From Pantoea cypripedii (GTDB taxonomy: Bacteria > Pseudomonadota > Gammaproteobacteria > Enterobacterales > Enterobacteriaceae), in NCBI RefSeq assembly GCF_011395035.1, contig NZ_CP024768.1, positions 1,895,186-1,959,185 of the forward strand: a DNA stretch of 64,000 bases, given 5' to 3'. A program made the position numbers and the translations under genes. Shown here piece after piece: positions 14,201 through 23,534 of the stretch. Each line of letters begins with the position of its first letter. The first letter of the stretch is position 1. Under the pieces are notes generated by a model. That model had not been told where the DNA came from. It ran no database searches and worked only from the letters and a program-made list of their open reading frames with translations.

Positions 14201-15658
14201 ATGGATGTTGTGATTGATGGTGTGCGCTATGCGCCGGTAATTAATCGGTCATCCAATATTGGCATCGCGATCACCACGCATAACCGACATGACGTTGTCG
14301 CCCGCGCGCTTGAGCATCAGCTTAAATATCTGCCAGCCGGTGCGCTGGTGGTTGTTATTGATGACGGGTCAGCCAAACCGGTAACGGTCCCTGAAGGCGT
14401 GACGCTGATTCGTCGTGACACGTCACGCGGTATTGTCGCATCAAAAAATGCCAGTCTTGAGGCGCTGATGGATGCTGGCTGCGAACATCTGTTTCTGTGG
14501 GACGATGATACATGGCCCGTTGCTGGTGGCTGGGAACAACCTTATATCGATTCGCCTGAGCCGCATCTGGCTTACCAGTTTCTTAACTTTGCCACCGGGC
14601 AAAAACTAAATGACATTGCCGAGCTTTACCGCGATGAAAGACACATTGCTTACACCGGCCAGCGCGGTGTGATGCTGTATTACCATCGCAGCGCGATTGA
14701 GAAGGTTGGCGGCTTTGATCCCATCTATCAGCGCGGCATGTATGAGCATTCCGATCTGGCCTTGCGTATTCACAACTCCGGCCTGACCAGCTGGGCTTTT
14801 GCTGATGTGGCTGGCTCTGAAAAGCTGATTTACTCGCTGGATGAGCATCAGGCAGTAGAACGTTCAGTGCCAAAGCCTGACCGTGAGGCGCAGGTAAAGC
14901 GTAATGTCACCATCCACAACGAGCGGCGAAACAATGGTTATGCGGGTTATGCGCCGTTCCGCTGCCAGCGCAATGCGGTTATCACCACGCTGTTAACGAG
15001 CCAGCCGGACCCGCAGCGCGGTACGAAAATGGCCGCATCGGCTGACCTGCTGACCAAGTGGGCGGTATCGCTTAGCGGGTGTGCGCGTATCGCGCTGGCT
15101 GATGAACTGGAAACGGCCCCGGCTGATGTTGAATTGCATCGCGCGCCTGACGTGAAAATGAACGTCTATTTCCGGCGCTGGCTGCATATCTGGCAGCACC
15201 TTCGGGATCATCCTGAATATGAATTCGTATGGTGCACCGATGGCACAGACGTAGAAATGCTGCGCGAACCCTGGCAGGAAATGGAATCGGGCAAAATATA
15301 CGCTGGTTCGGAACCCAAAACCTACGCGGATAGCTGGGCTGCAAAGCATCACCCGGAGGCTGTCTATCAGTCGTTTCTCGCTGACCATCGAAACGATGTG
15401 ATGCTGAATGCGGGCCTGCTGGGTGGATCACGCGCTGACGTGATGGCAATCGCGCATGGGATTGTCAGGCTGTATTACCACATCGAATCAATGCGTTTCT
15501 GGCAGAAAGAAAAGGCGGCTGCTGCGGTTGGCGACATGATTGCCTTTGGCATTGTGGCGCATCGCTACAGTGACAGGCTTGTGACTGGTCCGCGTGTGCA
15601 TACCGTATTCAAGTCTGACGGCATCGGTAAGGAGTGTGCCTGGTGGCAGCACAAATAA
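14201..15658 (+). CDS. Phage glycosyltransferase, GT2-like, two-domain
   Basis: A 485-residue protein. The N-terminal 240 residues are a GT-A glycosyltransferase: IGIAITTHNRHDVVARALEH nucleotide-binding strand, VVVIDDGSAKP, and a DxD-type motif in LFLWDDDTWP. The C-terminal half (from about residue 290) looks like a second domain with its own acidic motif (FVWCTDGTDVEML). It could glycosylate virion protein or host surface sugar; nothing in the sequence settles which. It overlaps a second such gene by 16 bases and sits between lysis and packaging genes, where HK97-type phages often carry cargo. GTG at 14195 is an alternative start. Confidence 0.8.
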   Translation: MDVVIDGVRYAPVINRSSNIGIAITTHNRHDVVARALEHQLKYLPAGALVVVIDDGSAKPVTVPEGVTLIRRDTSRGIVASKNASLEALMDAGCEHLFLWDDDTWPVAGGWEQPYIDSPEPHLAYQFLNFATGQKLNDIAELYRDERHIAYTGQRGVMLYYHRSAIEKVGGFDPIYQRGMYEHSDLALRIHNSGLTSWAFADVAGSEKLIYSLDEHQAVERSVPKPDREAQVKRNVTIHNERRNNGYAGYAPFRCQRNAVITTLLTSQPDPQRGTKMAASADLLTKWAVSLSGCARIALADELETAPADVELHRAPDVKMNVYFRRWLHIWQHLRDHPEYEFVWCTDGTDVEMLREPWQEMESGKIYAGSEPKTYADSWAAKHHPEAVYQSFLADHRNDVMLNAGLLGGSRADVMAIAHGIVRLYYHIESMRFWQKEKAAAAVGDMIAFGIVAHRYSDRLVTGPRVHTVFKSDGIGKECAWWQHK

Positions 15659-16257
15659 AGTTTGTGGTGGTCGGCCATCACACCCGCAGTTATGCCGCGG
15701 TGCGGCTGGCTAATTCGGTTGGCGCTCATCTGCTGATTGATGATGAAAGCAGGGGAGCCAACTGGAATCACCGCCGTGCTATCGAGTGGGCAGCACAACA
15801 GGAATGCCGGGTTGTCATCCTTGAAGATGATGCACAGCCGGTTGAAGGTTTCCGGATGCTGGTATCCGAATGGCTGGAGCGATTCCCTGATGATCTGGTG
15901 AGCTTTTACCTCGGCACCGGCAGGCCACCGCAGTACCAGCCTGTGATTGCACAACGACTCATTGAGGCTGACCGCCACCGCTGGGACTGCATCACGCTAC
16001 CACGCCTCATTCACGGCGTGTGCTACAGCCCGCCACGGGCTGCAATACCAGGCATCCTCACGCGCTGGAACAGCAGCAAGCCAGCTGACTATGCGGTTGG
16101 TGATGCGTATGGTGCCAGCGTTATCTATCCATGCTGGTCACTGGTTGAACATGCAGATGTCAGCACAGTTGAGCGCCATCCCGACAATGAACCACGAACA
16201 GAACGCCGCAGAGCATGGAGAATTAATGCCAGCGCGAATACCCCGCGCATGCCGTAA
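15643..16257 (+). CDS. Second phage glycosyltransferase-like protein (GT25-like)
   Basis: A 204-residue protein, with IKFVVVGHHTRSYAAVRLAN at the start, then ANWNHRRAIEWAA and the acidic motif VVILEDDAQPVEGF, a pattern of LPS-type (GT25/GT2-like) glycosyltransferases. I start it at GTG 15643, which has AAGGAG 8 bases upstream; GTG 15634 is also in frame. It overlaps the first glycosyltransferase and the HNH gene. The two transferases probably act in one modification pathway. Confidence 0.7.
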   Translation: MAAQIKFVVVGHHTRSYAAVRLANSVGAHLLIDDESRGANWNHRRAIEWAAQQECRVVILEDDAQPVEGFRMLVSEWLERFPDDLVSFYLGTGRPPQYQPVIAQRLIEADRHRWDCITLPRLIHGVCYSPPRAAIPGILTRWNSSKPADYAVGDAYGASVIYPCWSLVEHADVSTVERHPDNEPRTERRRAWRINASANTPRMP

Positions 16258-16576
16258 GCACGGCTGTGCAAAGACAACAACTGATCCATCAGGATACTGC
16301 GCTGACCATATCAATGAAGGATGGCAGCAGCACCAGCGTGGGCAGAGCAGGCACCAGCGTGGCTACGGTAGCAAGTGGGATGTCAGACGCGCACGCATAC
16401 TGACCCGTGATAAACATCTTTGTCAGCAGTGCCTGCGAAATGGCAGAGCAGCAGCAGCGAAAACCGTTGACCATATCAAACCGAAAGCACATGGGGGGAC
16501 CGATGACGATTCGAACCTTGAAGCCCTGTGCTGGCCTTGCCACAAGAGCAAAACGGCACGTGAAAGACTCAAATGA
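16226..16576 (+). CDS. HNH endonuclease adjacent to terminase
   Basis: A 116-residue HNH nuclease. Zinc-binding Cys pairs (CRKHGC, CQQC and CWPC) flank the motif TVDHIKPKAHGGTDDDSNLEALC, whose parts VDHI, N and CxxCH give the HNH active site. The start at 16226 follows GGAG. In HK97-type phages an HNH protein next to the terminase stimulates cos cleavage by the large subunit, and the position here fits. Confidence 0.9.
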   Translation: MPARIPRACRKHGCAKTTTDPSGYCADHINEGWQQHQRGQSRHQRGYGSKWDVRRARILTRDKHLCQQCLRNGRAAAAKTVDHIKPKAHGGTDDDSNLEALCWPCHKSKTARERLK

Positions 16577-16604
16577 TAGACATTCTCACAAAAATGGTTT
16601 CATC

Positions 16605-16775
16605 TGAAATCATTTCAATGTGAATGATAACCGTTATCATCTGGCCGGGAGGGCGGGTCAAAAGTTCAGGGCTTTCGCCCCAAAGGACCGCCGCCTAGCT
16701 TTTTTTCACATCGCCGCAGGTTAGAAAACTTTTTTGTGGGTTCCCCCATGTATCGATTAATAGGAGTTTTCGATT
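16605..16775. other. Candidate cos/packaging region with two palindromes
   Basis: The 199 bases between HNH and small terminase are non-coding. They contain TGAAATCATTTCA (16605-16617), the perfect palindrome ATGATAACCGTTATCAT (16624-16640) and a G-rich segment (16643-16656). Phages with HNH-TerS-TerL cassettes carry cos here. The exact nicking site cannot be read from the sequence alone. Confidence 0.45.
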
Positions 16776-17249
16776 ATGCCAGGACCGTCGAAAACCCCGT
16801 CACATCTGCAACTGGTAAGGGGTAACCCATCGAAACGGCCAGTCAATAAAAATGAGCCGAAACCCCCTTCAGGGGTACCCCTGACTCCGAAGCATTTTGA
16901 TAAGCAGGGTAAGTACTGGTTTAAGCGGATGGCTGAGGAGCTGGACGCCTGCGGAGTGATTACCCAGCTTGACGGAAAAGCGCTGGAATTGCTGGTCGAG
17001 GCTTATACAGAATACCGGCATCACTGCGACACGCTGGAAATCGAAGGTTATACCTATCGCGTGAAAACGCAGAATGAGGATGTTCTGGTTAAGGCCCATC
17101 CGGCAGCAGCAATGAAGGCGGATGCGTGGAAGCGCATCAGGGCTATGCTCGGCGAGTTTGGTATGACGCCAGCTACCCGAAGCAAAATCAATACCGGTGG
17201 CGCTGATGAGGTTGATCCACTGGCCGAATTTCTTAAAGCGAGAGACTGA
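16776..17249 (+). CDS. Terminase small subunit, P27 family
   Basis: A 157-residue DNA-recognition subunit of the packaging motor. The N-terminus (PGPSKTPSHLQLVRGNPSKRP) is the P27-family hallmark. The central helices (YWFKRMAEELDACGVITQLD, then a YTEYRHH segment) and the C-terminal FGMTPATRSKI are also typical. AGGAG lies upstream. It overlaps the large-subunit start by 1 base. Confidence 0.93.
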   Translation: MPGPSKTPSHLQLVRGNPSKRPVNKNEPKPPSGVPLTPKHFDKQGKYWFKRMAEELDACGVITQLDGKALELLVEAYTEYRHHCDTLEIEGYTYRVKTQNEDVLVKAHPAAAMKADAWKRIRAMLGEFGMTPATRSKINTGGADEVDPLAEFLKARD

Positions 17250-18979
17250 TGGCAAAGGTTGCTGATGGGATACGCTACGCCGAAAGGGTGATGGCGGGGG
17301 AGATTGTTGCCGGGAAATACGTGAAACAGGCCTGTGACCGATTTCTCAGCGATCTGAAAACCGGTGAAGAGCGAAACATCTTCTTCAGTGAAAGCCGCGC
17401 TCAGCACATCCTCAATTTTTATAAGTTTGTGCCGCATGTGAAAGGCGATCTGGCGGGTAAGCCGATTGATCTGATGGACTGGCATATCTTCATACTGATT
17501 AACATCTTTGGGTTTGTTATCCCGCTGGTAAATGAGCAGACGGGCCAGCAGGTGATGAACGAAAAGAACCGGCCAGTAATGGTGAGGCGCTTTCGTACTG
17601 CCTATAACGAGGTCGCCCGTAAAAATGCGAAATCAACCGTTTCGTCGGGGATTGGCCTCTATATGGTGGGCGCGGACGGTGAGGGAGGCGCAGAGGTTTA
17701 TTCAGCGGCCACGACCCGCGATCAGGCGCGTATCGTTTTCAACGATGCAGTAAACATGATCAAGCAGTCAAAAGCGGCGCTCGGCAGGCTGATGGACTTC
17801 AACAAAATGGCCATCTTCCAGGAGCGAACCGCTTCGAAGTTTGAGCCGCTTTCCAGCGACGCGAACAACCTTGACGGCCTGAATATTCACTGTGCCATTG
17901 TGGATGAGCTTCATGCGCACCGGACCCGTGCCGTGTGGGATGTGCTGGAAACGGCAACCGGCGCGCGCTCACAACCGCTGCTGTTTGCCATCACAACGGC
18001 AGGATTTAACAAAGAGGGTATCTGTTACGACACCCGCGACTACGCCACAAAAGTGCTGGGTGGTCAGGTGGATGACGATTCCTTTTTCGCCATCATTTAC
18101 ACGCTGGATGAAGATGACGATCCCTTTGATGAATCGGTCTGGCAGAAGGCCAATCCCGGCCTCGGCGTTTGTAAGCGCTGGGACGATATGCGCCGCCTGG
18201 CGAAAAAGGCAAAAGAACAGGTTTCGGCGCGTAACAACTTCCTGACCAAACACCTGAACATCTGGGTGACGGCTGAATCCTCCTGGATGGATATGCTGAA
18301 GTGGGAAGCCTGCCCGTCACTTGCGCCGGTGCATGAGCTGAAAACCTACCCGATGTGGGTTGGCGTTGACCTTGCCAATAAAATCGACATCTGCGCCGCA
18401 GTTAAAGTATGGCGTGCGCCGGACTCTCATGTGCATGCTGATTTTAAGTTCTGGCTCCCGGAAGGGCGACTTGAGCGCTGTTCCCGCCAGATGGCGGAGC
18501 TTTACCGCAACTGGAGTGAAACCGGCGTGCTAACGCTGACAGATGGTGACGTTGTCGATCATGCTGTCATCAAGGAAGACCTGATCGCCTGGCTGAGCGG
18601 TGAAAACCTGCGCGAAGTCGGATTTGACCCGTGGGGTGCAGTTCAGTTCAGCCTGTCAATGATTGAAGAGGGTATCCCGATGGTTGAGGTAGCCCAGACT
18701 GTCAGGAATCTGTCAGAAGCCATGAAAGAGACGGAGGCGCTGACCTTTGCCGGGAAAATTCACCACGATAATCATCCGGTAATGAACTGGATGATGAGCA
18801 ACGTCACCGCAAAAATGGACAAAAACGACAACGTTTTTCCCAATAAATCAACGCCAGAAGCCAAGATCGATGGTCCGGTTGCGATGTTTACCGGACTGAG
18901 CCGCCTGATCCTGAACGGCGGGGAAGATAAGCAGGACCTGAGCGGCTTCTTCGATAACCCGATAATGGTAGGTTTCTGA
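17249..18979 (+). CDS. Terminase large subunit, HK97 type
   Basis: A 576-residue packaging ATPase/nuclease. The N-terminal ATPase shows a degenerate Walker A (ARKNAKST) and Walker B/Glu (CAIVDELHAH). The C-terminal nuclease has the acidic residues MWVGVDLANKIDICA, with a later GFDPWGAVQF segment. It pumps DNA into the prohead and cuts at cos with the small subunit and HNH protein. Length is usual for the family. The stop overlaps the portal gene start. Confidence 0.95.
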   Translation: MAKVADGIRYAERVMAGEIVAGKYVKQACDRFLSDLKTGEERNIFFSESRAQHILNFYKFVPHVKGDLAGKPIDLMDWHIFILINIFGFVIPLVNEQTGQQVMNEKNRPVMVRRFRTAYNEVARKNAKSTVSSGIGLYMVGADGEGGAEVYSAATTRDQARIVFNDAVNMIKQSKAALGRLMDFNKMAIFQERTASKFEPLSSDANNLDGLNIHCAIVDELHAHRTRAVWDVLETATGARSQPLLFAITTAGFNKEGICYDTRDYATKVLGGQVDDDSFFAIIYTLDEDDDPFDESVWQKANPGLGVCKRWDDMRRLAKKAKEQVSARNNFLTKHLNIWVTAESSWMDMLKWEACPSLAPVHELKTYPMWVGVDLANKIDICAAVKVWRAPDSHVHADFKFWLPEGRLERCSRQMAELYRNWSETGVLTLTDGDVVDHAVIKEDLIAWLSGENLREVGFDPWGAVQFSLSMIEEGIPMVEVAQTVRNLSEAMKETEALTFAGKIHHDNHPVMNWMMSNVTAKMDKNDNVFPNKSTPEAKIDGPVAMFTGLSRLILNGGEDKQDLSGFFDNPIMVGF

Positions 18980-20283
18980 TGAAAGAAAAAAAGCAGCCTG
19001 GCAGGGTGAAATCAGCCCTGCTTAACTGGCTCGGGGTTCCCATCAGCCTGACGACGGGGACATTCTGGGAGGAATGGTTCGGCACCAGCAGCAGCGGCCA
19101 GGTGGTAACGGCAGATAAAGCCATGCGTCTGTCAGCGGTATGGGCCTGCGTCCGTCTGTTGAGTGAATCTGTCTCCACGCTGCCGCTGAAAATTTACACC
19201 CGACAGCCGGATGGATCGAGAAAACCGGCACTGAATCATCCGGCTTATGCTGTGCTGTGCCGTCGCCCGAATCTGGAAATGACGCCGTCCCGCTTTATGC
19301 TGATGATTGTTGCCAGTATCTGCCTGCGCGGTAATGCTTTTGTTGAAAAAAAGTTCGTGGGAAGCAAGCTTGTCTCGCTTATTCCACTGCTGCCGCAAAA
19401 TATGGTGGTGAAACGGCTGGATAACGGAAGCCTTGAGTACACTTATACGGAAAGCAAGACGAAGCGGGTTATTGCAGTAAAAAACATGATGCATATTCGC
19501 GGCTTCGGTCTCGATGGGGTGTGCGGCATGATGCCGATGATGGCGGGGCGTGATGTTATCGGTTCTGCGCTCTCCGTTGAGCAGTCAGCCGCGAAAATCT
19601 TTGAAAATGGCATCCAGAGTTCCGGTTTTTTGTCGGCAGATCAGGCTCTCAATGATGAACAGCGTGAGCGACTGAGAAAATATATGCAGGCGTTCACCAG
19701 TTCAAAGAATGCCGGAAAAATCATGGTTCTTGAAGGCGGGCTGAAGTATCAGAACGTCACCATGAACCCTGAAGCAGCGCAGATGCTTGAGAGTCGCTCC
19801 TTCAGCATTGAAGAAATCTGCCGATGGTTTCGTGTGCCCCCGTTCATGGTCGGGCACACCGAGAAACAAAGCAGCTGGGCGTCAAGCCTGGAGGGAATGA
19901 ATCTCCAGTTTCTGACTCATACACTGCGCCCGCTTCTGGTTAACATTGAGCAGGAGATAGCACGGTGTTTGCTGGATAGCGATGATGATGTTTTTGCTGA
20001 ATTCTCGGTTGAGGGACTGCTTCGTGCCGATAGTGCTGGCCGTGCCGCCTACTACACCAGTGCATTACAGAATGGCTGGATGTCACGCAATGATGTCCGG
20101 CGTCTTGAAAATCTGCCGCCGATTGAAGGGGGTGAGATTTATACGGTTCAGGTCAATCTGACGCCGCTTGAGCAACTTGGCACGGATAATATCGGTGCTC
20201 AGGCCAGCAATATTATGAAACTGCACGCTTTCCTCTTCCCGGACATCCCACCGGAACAGTCACCGCTTAAACGGGCGGCTTAG
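18979..20283 (+). CDS. Portal protein, HK97 family
   Basis: A 434-residue portal subunit. Family features include AVWACVRLLSESVSTLPLKI near residue 55, the GRDVIGSALSVEQSAAKIFENG stretch (split here as GRDVIGSALS and AKIFENG) and FRVPPFMVGHTEKQSSWAS. It forms the dodecameric DNA gate at one capsid vertex. It follows TerL directly and precedes the protease by 8 bases, the standard HK97 order. Confidence 0.95.
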   Translation: MKEKKQPGRVKSALLNWLGVPISLTTGTFWEEWFGTSSSGQVVTADKAMRLSAVWACVRLLSESVSTLPLKIYTRQPDGSRKPALNHPAYAVLCRRPNLEMTPSRFMLMIVASICLRGNAFVEKKFVGSKLVSLIPLLPQNMVVKRLDNGSLEYTYTESKTKRVIAVKNMMHIRGFGLDGVCGMMPMMAGRDVIGSALSVEQSAAKIFENGIQSSGFLSADQALNDEQRERLRKYMQAFTSSKNAGKIMVLEGGLKYQNVTMNPEAAQMLESRSFSIEEICRWFRVPPFMVGHTEKQSSWASSLEGMNLQFLTHTLRPLLVNIEQEIARCLLDSDDDVFAEFSVEGLLRADSAGRAAYYTSALQNGWMSRNDVRRLENLPPIEGGEIYTVQVNLTPLEQLGTDNIGAQASNIMKLHAFLFPDIPPEQSPLKRAA

Positions 20284-20291
20284 GAGACCCA

Positions 20292-21143
20292 ATGACGAAG
20301 TTGAAAAACCTTCCGGCAGCGCCGGAGGGGCGACCTTTTGCGTCCGGAAAACGTGATTTGCCCGCCGCAGCGATTGAGCGCTGGGATGGCAGTATCCGCG
20401 CTGCTGCGCAATCAGGTGAAAACACGATCACCATTTTTGATGTCATCGGCGAGGACTGGTGGGGTGATGGTGTGAGTGCAAACCGTATTGCCGGTGCGCT
20501 GCGATCACTGAATGGTGAAGATGTCACCGTACAGATTAATTCGCCTGGCGGTGACATGTTTGAAGGCCTGGCAATTTATAACCTCCTGCGCGAATACAGT
20601 GGAACGGTGACAGTAAAAATCCTCGGCCTTGCCGCCTCCGCAGCATCCGTCATCGCGATGGCCGGTGATGAAATTCAGATTGGCCGCGGTGCTTTCCTGA
20701 TGATCCATAACGCGTGGATTGTTGCCGCTGGCAACCGGAATGATTTTCGTGAGTATGCCGATTATCTGGAGCCATTCGATAAAGCGATGGCCGATATCTA
20801 CGCGGCCCGTTCGGGCATGTCAGCGGATGATATTCAGTCATTAATGGATAAAGAGTCGTTTATCGGCGGCAGCGATTCGATTACCAAAGGGCTGGCTGAC
20901 TCCCTGCTTTCTTCTGACGAAATTACCAGTGATGACGAAAGCCCGTCAGCCGCTATCCGCAAAATTGATGCATTTCTGGCAAAGGGCGGCATGCCGCGCT
21001 CTGAACGCCGGAAGCACCTGAAAGCTTTAGGGGGTATGCCGGGCGCTACCCCTGAAGAGAACGACAAGCCGGGCGCTGTCGATGAAATAAACCCTGAAGC
21101 ACTTATCTCCCTCAAATCTGCGCTGGCTTCGCTCGGCGAATAA
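20292..21143 (+). CDS. Head maturation protease, ClpP-like (S14)
   Basis: A 283-residue protease with the ClpP fold: VQINSPGGDMFEGLAIYN, the serine-containing LAASAASVIAMAGDEI segment and the histidine in FLMIHNAW. It would cleave the scaffold-like delta region of the capsid protein and itself during maturation. The C-terminal 90 residues are charged and linker-like, probably for assembly. Confidence 0.93.
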   Translation: MTKLKNLPAAPEGRPFASGKRDLPAAAIERWDGSIRAAAQSGENTITIFDVIGEDWWGDGVSANRIAGALRSLNGEDVTVQINSPGGDMFEGLAIYNLLREYSGTVTVKILGLAASAASVIAMAGDEIQIGRGAFLMIHNAWIVAAGNRNDFREYADYLEPFDKAMADIYAARSGMSADDIQSLMDKESFIGGSDSITKGLADSLLSSDEITSDDESPSAAIRKIDAFLAKGGMPRSERRKHLKALGGMPGATPEENDKPGAVDEINPEALISLKSALASLGE

Positions 21144-21152
21144 GGAAAAAAC

Positions 21153-22361
21153 ATGTCTGAAGTAAATGAACTCTTAACGAAAGTCTCCGCCAAGCTTGAT
21201 AAAGTCTCCGCTGAATTCAGTGAAAAAGCTGAAAAAGCGCTGAACGAAGCAAAAGCCTCCGGCCAGCTTTCGACGGATACCAAAGCTGCGGTGGATAAAA
21301 TCGCCACCGAGCACAACGTGCTGAACGAAGCCCTGAAATCTTTGAAGGCTTCCGTTGGCGATCTGGAGCAGCACGTTGCCAGCATGCCACTGAATGCAGC
21401 AAAAGACGTTGTCCAGACGGTTGGTCAGCAGCTGGTTTCGGCTGAAGCGATGAAAGATATCCGCTCCAGCATGGAAGGCGGTAAGCGTATCAGCGTCCCG
21501 GTGAAAGCCGCATTGACCACCGTCGATGTTCCGGGCCAGATTGTGCCGCCGACCCGCCTGCCTGGCATTGACCAGACGCCGAAACAGCGTCTGTTTATTC
21601 GTGACCTGATCGCGCCTGGGCGCACTCAGTCCAACACGATTTACTACGTGAAACAGACCGGTTTCACCAATAACGCCAGCGTTGTGCCGGAAAATACCAC
21701 CAAGCCGTACAGCGAAATCGCATTTGCGGAAGAAACTACGCCGGTGCGCACCATCGCGCACATGTTCAAAGCATCCAAACAGATTCTGGATGATTTTGCA
21801 CAGCTCCAGTCAACCGTAGAGGCAGAAATGAATTACGGCCTGAAGTATGTCGAAGAGCAGGAAATTCTGTTCGGTGACGGCACAGGCGCGCATCTGAAAG
21901 GGATTATTCCCCAGGCAACTGCCTTTAACCCGGCTTTTGCCGTGGAAAAGCAGAGCGGGATTGATGTATTACGTCTGGCTATGTTGCAGGCACAGCTGGC
22001 GCGATTCCCGGCGTCCGGTCACGTCCTGCACTTCACCGACTGGGCGCGTATTGAGCTGACCAAAGATGAGCTGGGCCGTTATATCCTGGCAAATCCGGCG
22101 CAACTGACCACGCCTACTCTCTGGGGTCTGCCAGTAGTCGCAACGGAGGCTGCTCAGTTCCTTGGGAAGTTTCTGACCGGCGCATTCAACTCCGGCGCTC
22201 AGCTGTTTGACCGCGAAGACGCCAACGTGGTGATTTCCACTGAGAACGCCGACGACTTTGAGAAAAATATGATCTCAATCCGCTGTGAAGAGCGCCTTGC
22301 TCTTGCTGTGTATCGTCCTGAGGCGTTCGTATGGGGTGATCTCGTTGCCTCCGGCAGCTAA
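21153..22361 (+). CDS. Major capsid protein, HK97 gp5 family
   Basis: A 402-residue capsid subunit. Residues 1-105 form a coiled-coil delta domain (KVSAKLDKVSAEFSEKAEKA), removed by the protease. The HK97 fold follows (IVPPTRLPGIDQTPKQRLFI, FGDGTGAHLKGI, and near the end VYRPEAFVWGDL). It builds the icosahedral shell. A stem-loop (22371-22389) follows the gene. Confidence 0.95.
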   Translation: MSEVNELLTKVSAKLDKVSAEFSEKAEKALNEAKASGQLSTDTKAAVDKIATEHNVLNEALKSLKASVGDLEQHVASMPLNAAKDVVQTVGQQLVSAEAMKDIRSSMEGGKRISVPVKAALTTVDVPGQIVPPTRLPGIDQTPKQRLFIRDLIAPGRTQSNTIYYVKQTGFTNNASVVPENTTKPYSEIAFAEETTPVRTIAHMFKASKQILDDFAQLQSTVEAEMNYGLKYVEEQEILFGDGTGAHLKGIIPQATAFNPAFAVEKQSGIDVLRLAMLQAQLARFPASGHVLHFTDWARIELTKDELGRYILANPAQLTTPTLWGLPVVATEAAQFLGKFLTGAFNSGAQLFDREDANVVISTENADDFEKNMISIRCEERLALAVYRPEAFVWGDLVASGS

Positions 22362-22410
22362 ACGGTAATCAGCGGCCTCCGGGCCGCTGTTTCTTTAACT
22401 GGTATCGGTA

Positions 22411-22740
22411 ATGACGATGATTGATTTAAACACGGTTAAAGAGCATTGCCGCATTGATGCAGATTTTGCGGGTGATGATTCACTTCTTGAGATTTATACA
22501 GGTGCGGCAAAACGTTACGTTGAAACATGGACACGAAGAAAACTGTATGAAACCAGCAGTGACGAGGGTTTCACGGAAGATGAAGATCATCTTCTGCTGG
22601 ATGATGACATCAGAATAGCCATGCTGCTGATGATTAGCCACTGGTATGAAAACCGTGAGATCAGTGTTACCGGCACTATTTCTACTCTGCCGCTGGCAGT
22701 CGATGTGTTGCTTCAGTCGCACCGGATTTACGGTGTGTAA
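22411..22740 (+). CDS. Head-tail connector, HK97 gp6-like
   Basis: A 109-residue protein with the gp6 pattern: IDLNTVKEHCRIDADFAGDD, central helices (LEIYTGAAKRYVETWTRR) and a closing LPLAVDVLLQSHRIY. It forms the first connector ring below the portal. Confidence 0.88.
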   Translation: MTMIDLNTVKEHCRIDADFAGDDSLLEIYTGAAKRYVETWTRRKLYETSSDEGFTEDEDHLLLDDDIRIAMLLMISHWYENREISVTGTISTLPLAVDVLLQSHRIYGV

Positions 22741-22749
22741 GGATCGGAT

Positions 22750-23091
22750 ATGCGAGCTGGTGGGCTAAGAGACCGCATCACACTGCAAAACTTCATACCT
22801 GTGCGCCTGCCATCGGGTCAGGTACAGAGCCAGTGGGTAGATGTGAAAAGTGGAATCTATGCAGAAATTAAGGCTATCAGTGGTCGGGAACTGATGACGG
22901 CGGGAGCCGAAAAAGCCGAAGCCACCATTCGTATCTGGATGCGCTACCGGCCTGATGTGGTTTCTTCGTCACGGATTATCTGCGAATCAGGACCCTTTAA
23001 AGGTCAAACGCTGGAAATCAGCGGCCCGCCAATTCCTGACGATCAGATGACTCAACTGGAAATTCTCTGTACGCAGGGGGTAAAGACGTGA
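22750..23091 (+). CDS. Head closure / head-tail adaptor protein
   Basis: A 113-residue protein of the SPP1 gp16 / phage head-tail joining family: MRAGGLRDRITLQ at the N-terminus, a central WVDVKSGIYAEIKAISGREL and C-terminal strands (TLEISGPPIPDD). It closes the head channel before tail attachment. It overlaps the next gene by 4 bases. Confidence 0.88.
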   Translation: MRAGGLRDRITLQNFIPVRLPSGQVQSQWVDVKSGIYAEIKAISGRELMTAGAEKAEATIRIWMRYRPDVVSSSRIICESGPFKGQTLEISGPPIPDDQMTQLEILCTQGVKT

Positions 23092-23534
23092 TCGACACGA
23101 AACTGGATTTTTCCGGCCTGCTGGATTTGAGCGATGATCTTATGGCGCTCAGCAAAGCCGAAAACCGCAAGGTAATGCGTGATGCCACCCGCGCCGCCGC
23201 CACTGTCTTCAAAGATGAGGTGGTGAAGCGTGCGCCGGTCCGGACGGGTAAGCTGAAGAAAAACATTGTCGTGATGACCCAGCGGGACCGTGACGGGAAT
23301 ATTGCTTCCGGTGTCCACATTCGCGGAACCAATCCCCGTACCGGCAACAGCGATAACAGGCTGAAGACCAACGACTCACGCAACGCGTTTTACTGGCGTT
23401 TCGTCGAGCTTGGCACCTCAAAACAGCCCGCCGTGCCATTTGTCCGGCCTGCGTATGACGCCAGACAGGAAGAGGCGGCAAAAGTCGCCTTTGCCCGTGC
23501 TAACCAGGCGATTGATGAGATTCTGACAAAATGA
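23088..23534 (+). CDS. Tail component, HK97 gp10 family
   Basis: A 148-residue protein with the gp10 signature VVKRAPVRTGKLKKNI and the later FYWRFVELGTSKQPAVPFVR. Family members act at the head-tail interface or in tail completion. It overlaps both neighbours by 4 bases. Confidence 0.9.
   Translation: MIDTKLDFSGLLDLSDDLMALSKAENRKVMRDATRAAATVFKDEVVKRAPVRTGKLKKNIVVMTQRDRDGNIASGVHIRGTNPRTGNSDNRLKTNDSRNAFYWRFVELGTSKQPAVPFVRPAYDARQEEAAKVAFARANQAIDEILTK

Noticed and set aside
16624..16640. Fur box reading of the palindrome ATGATAACCGTTATCAT
   Set aside because: One change per arm from the Fur consensus, no iron-related gene next to it, and its position in the packaging region argues for another role. 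Kept only as part of the cos-region finding.
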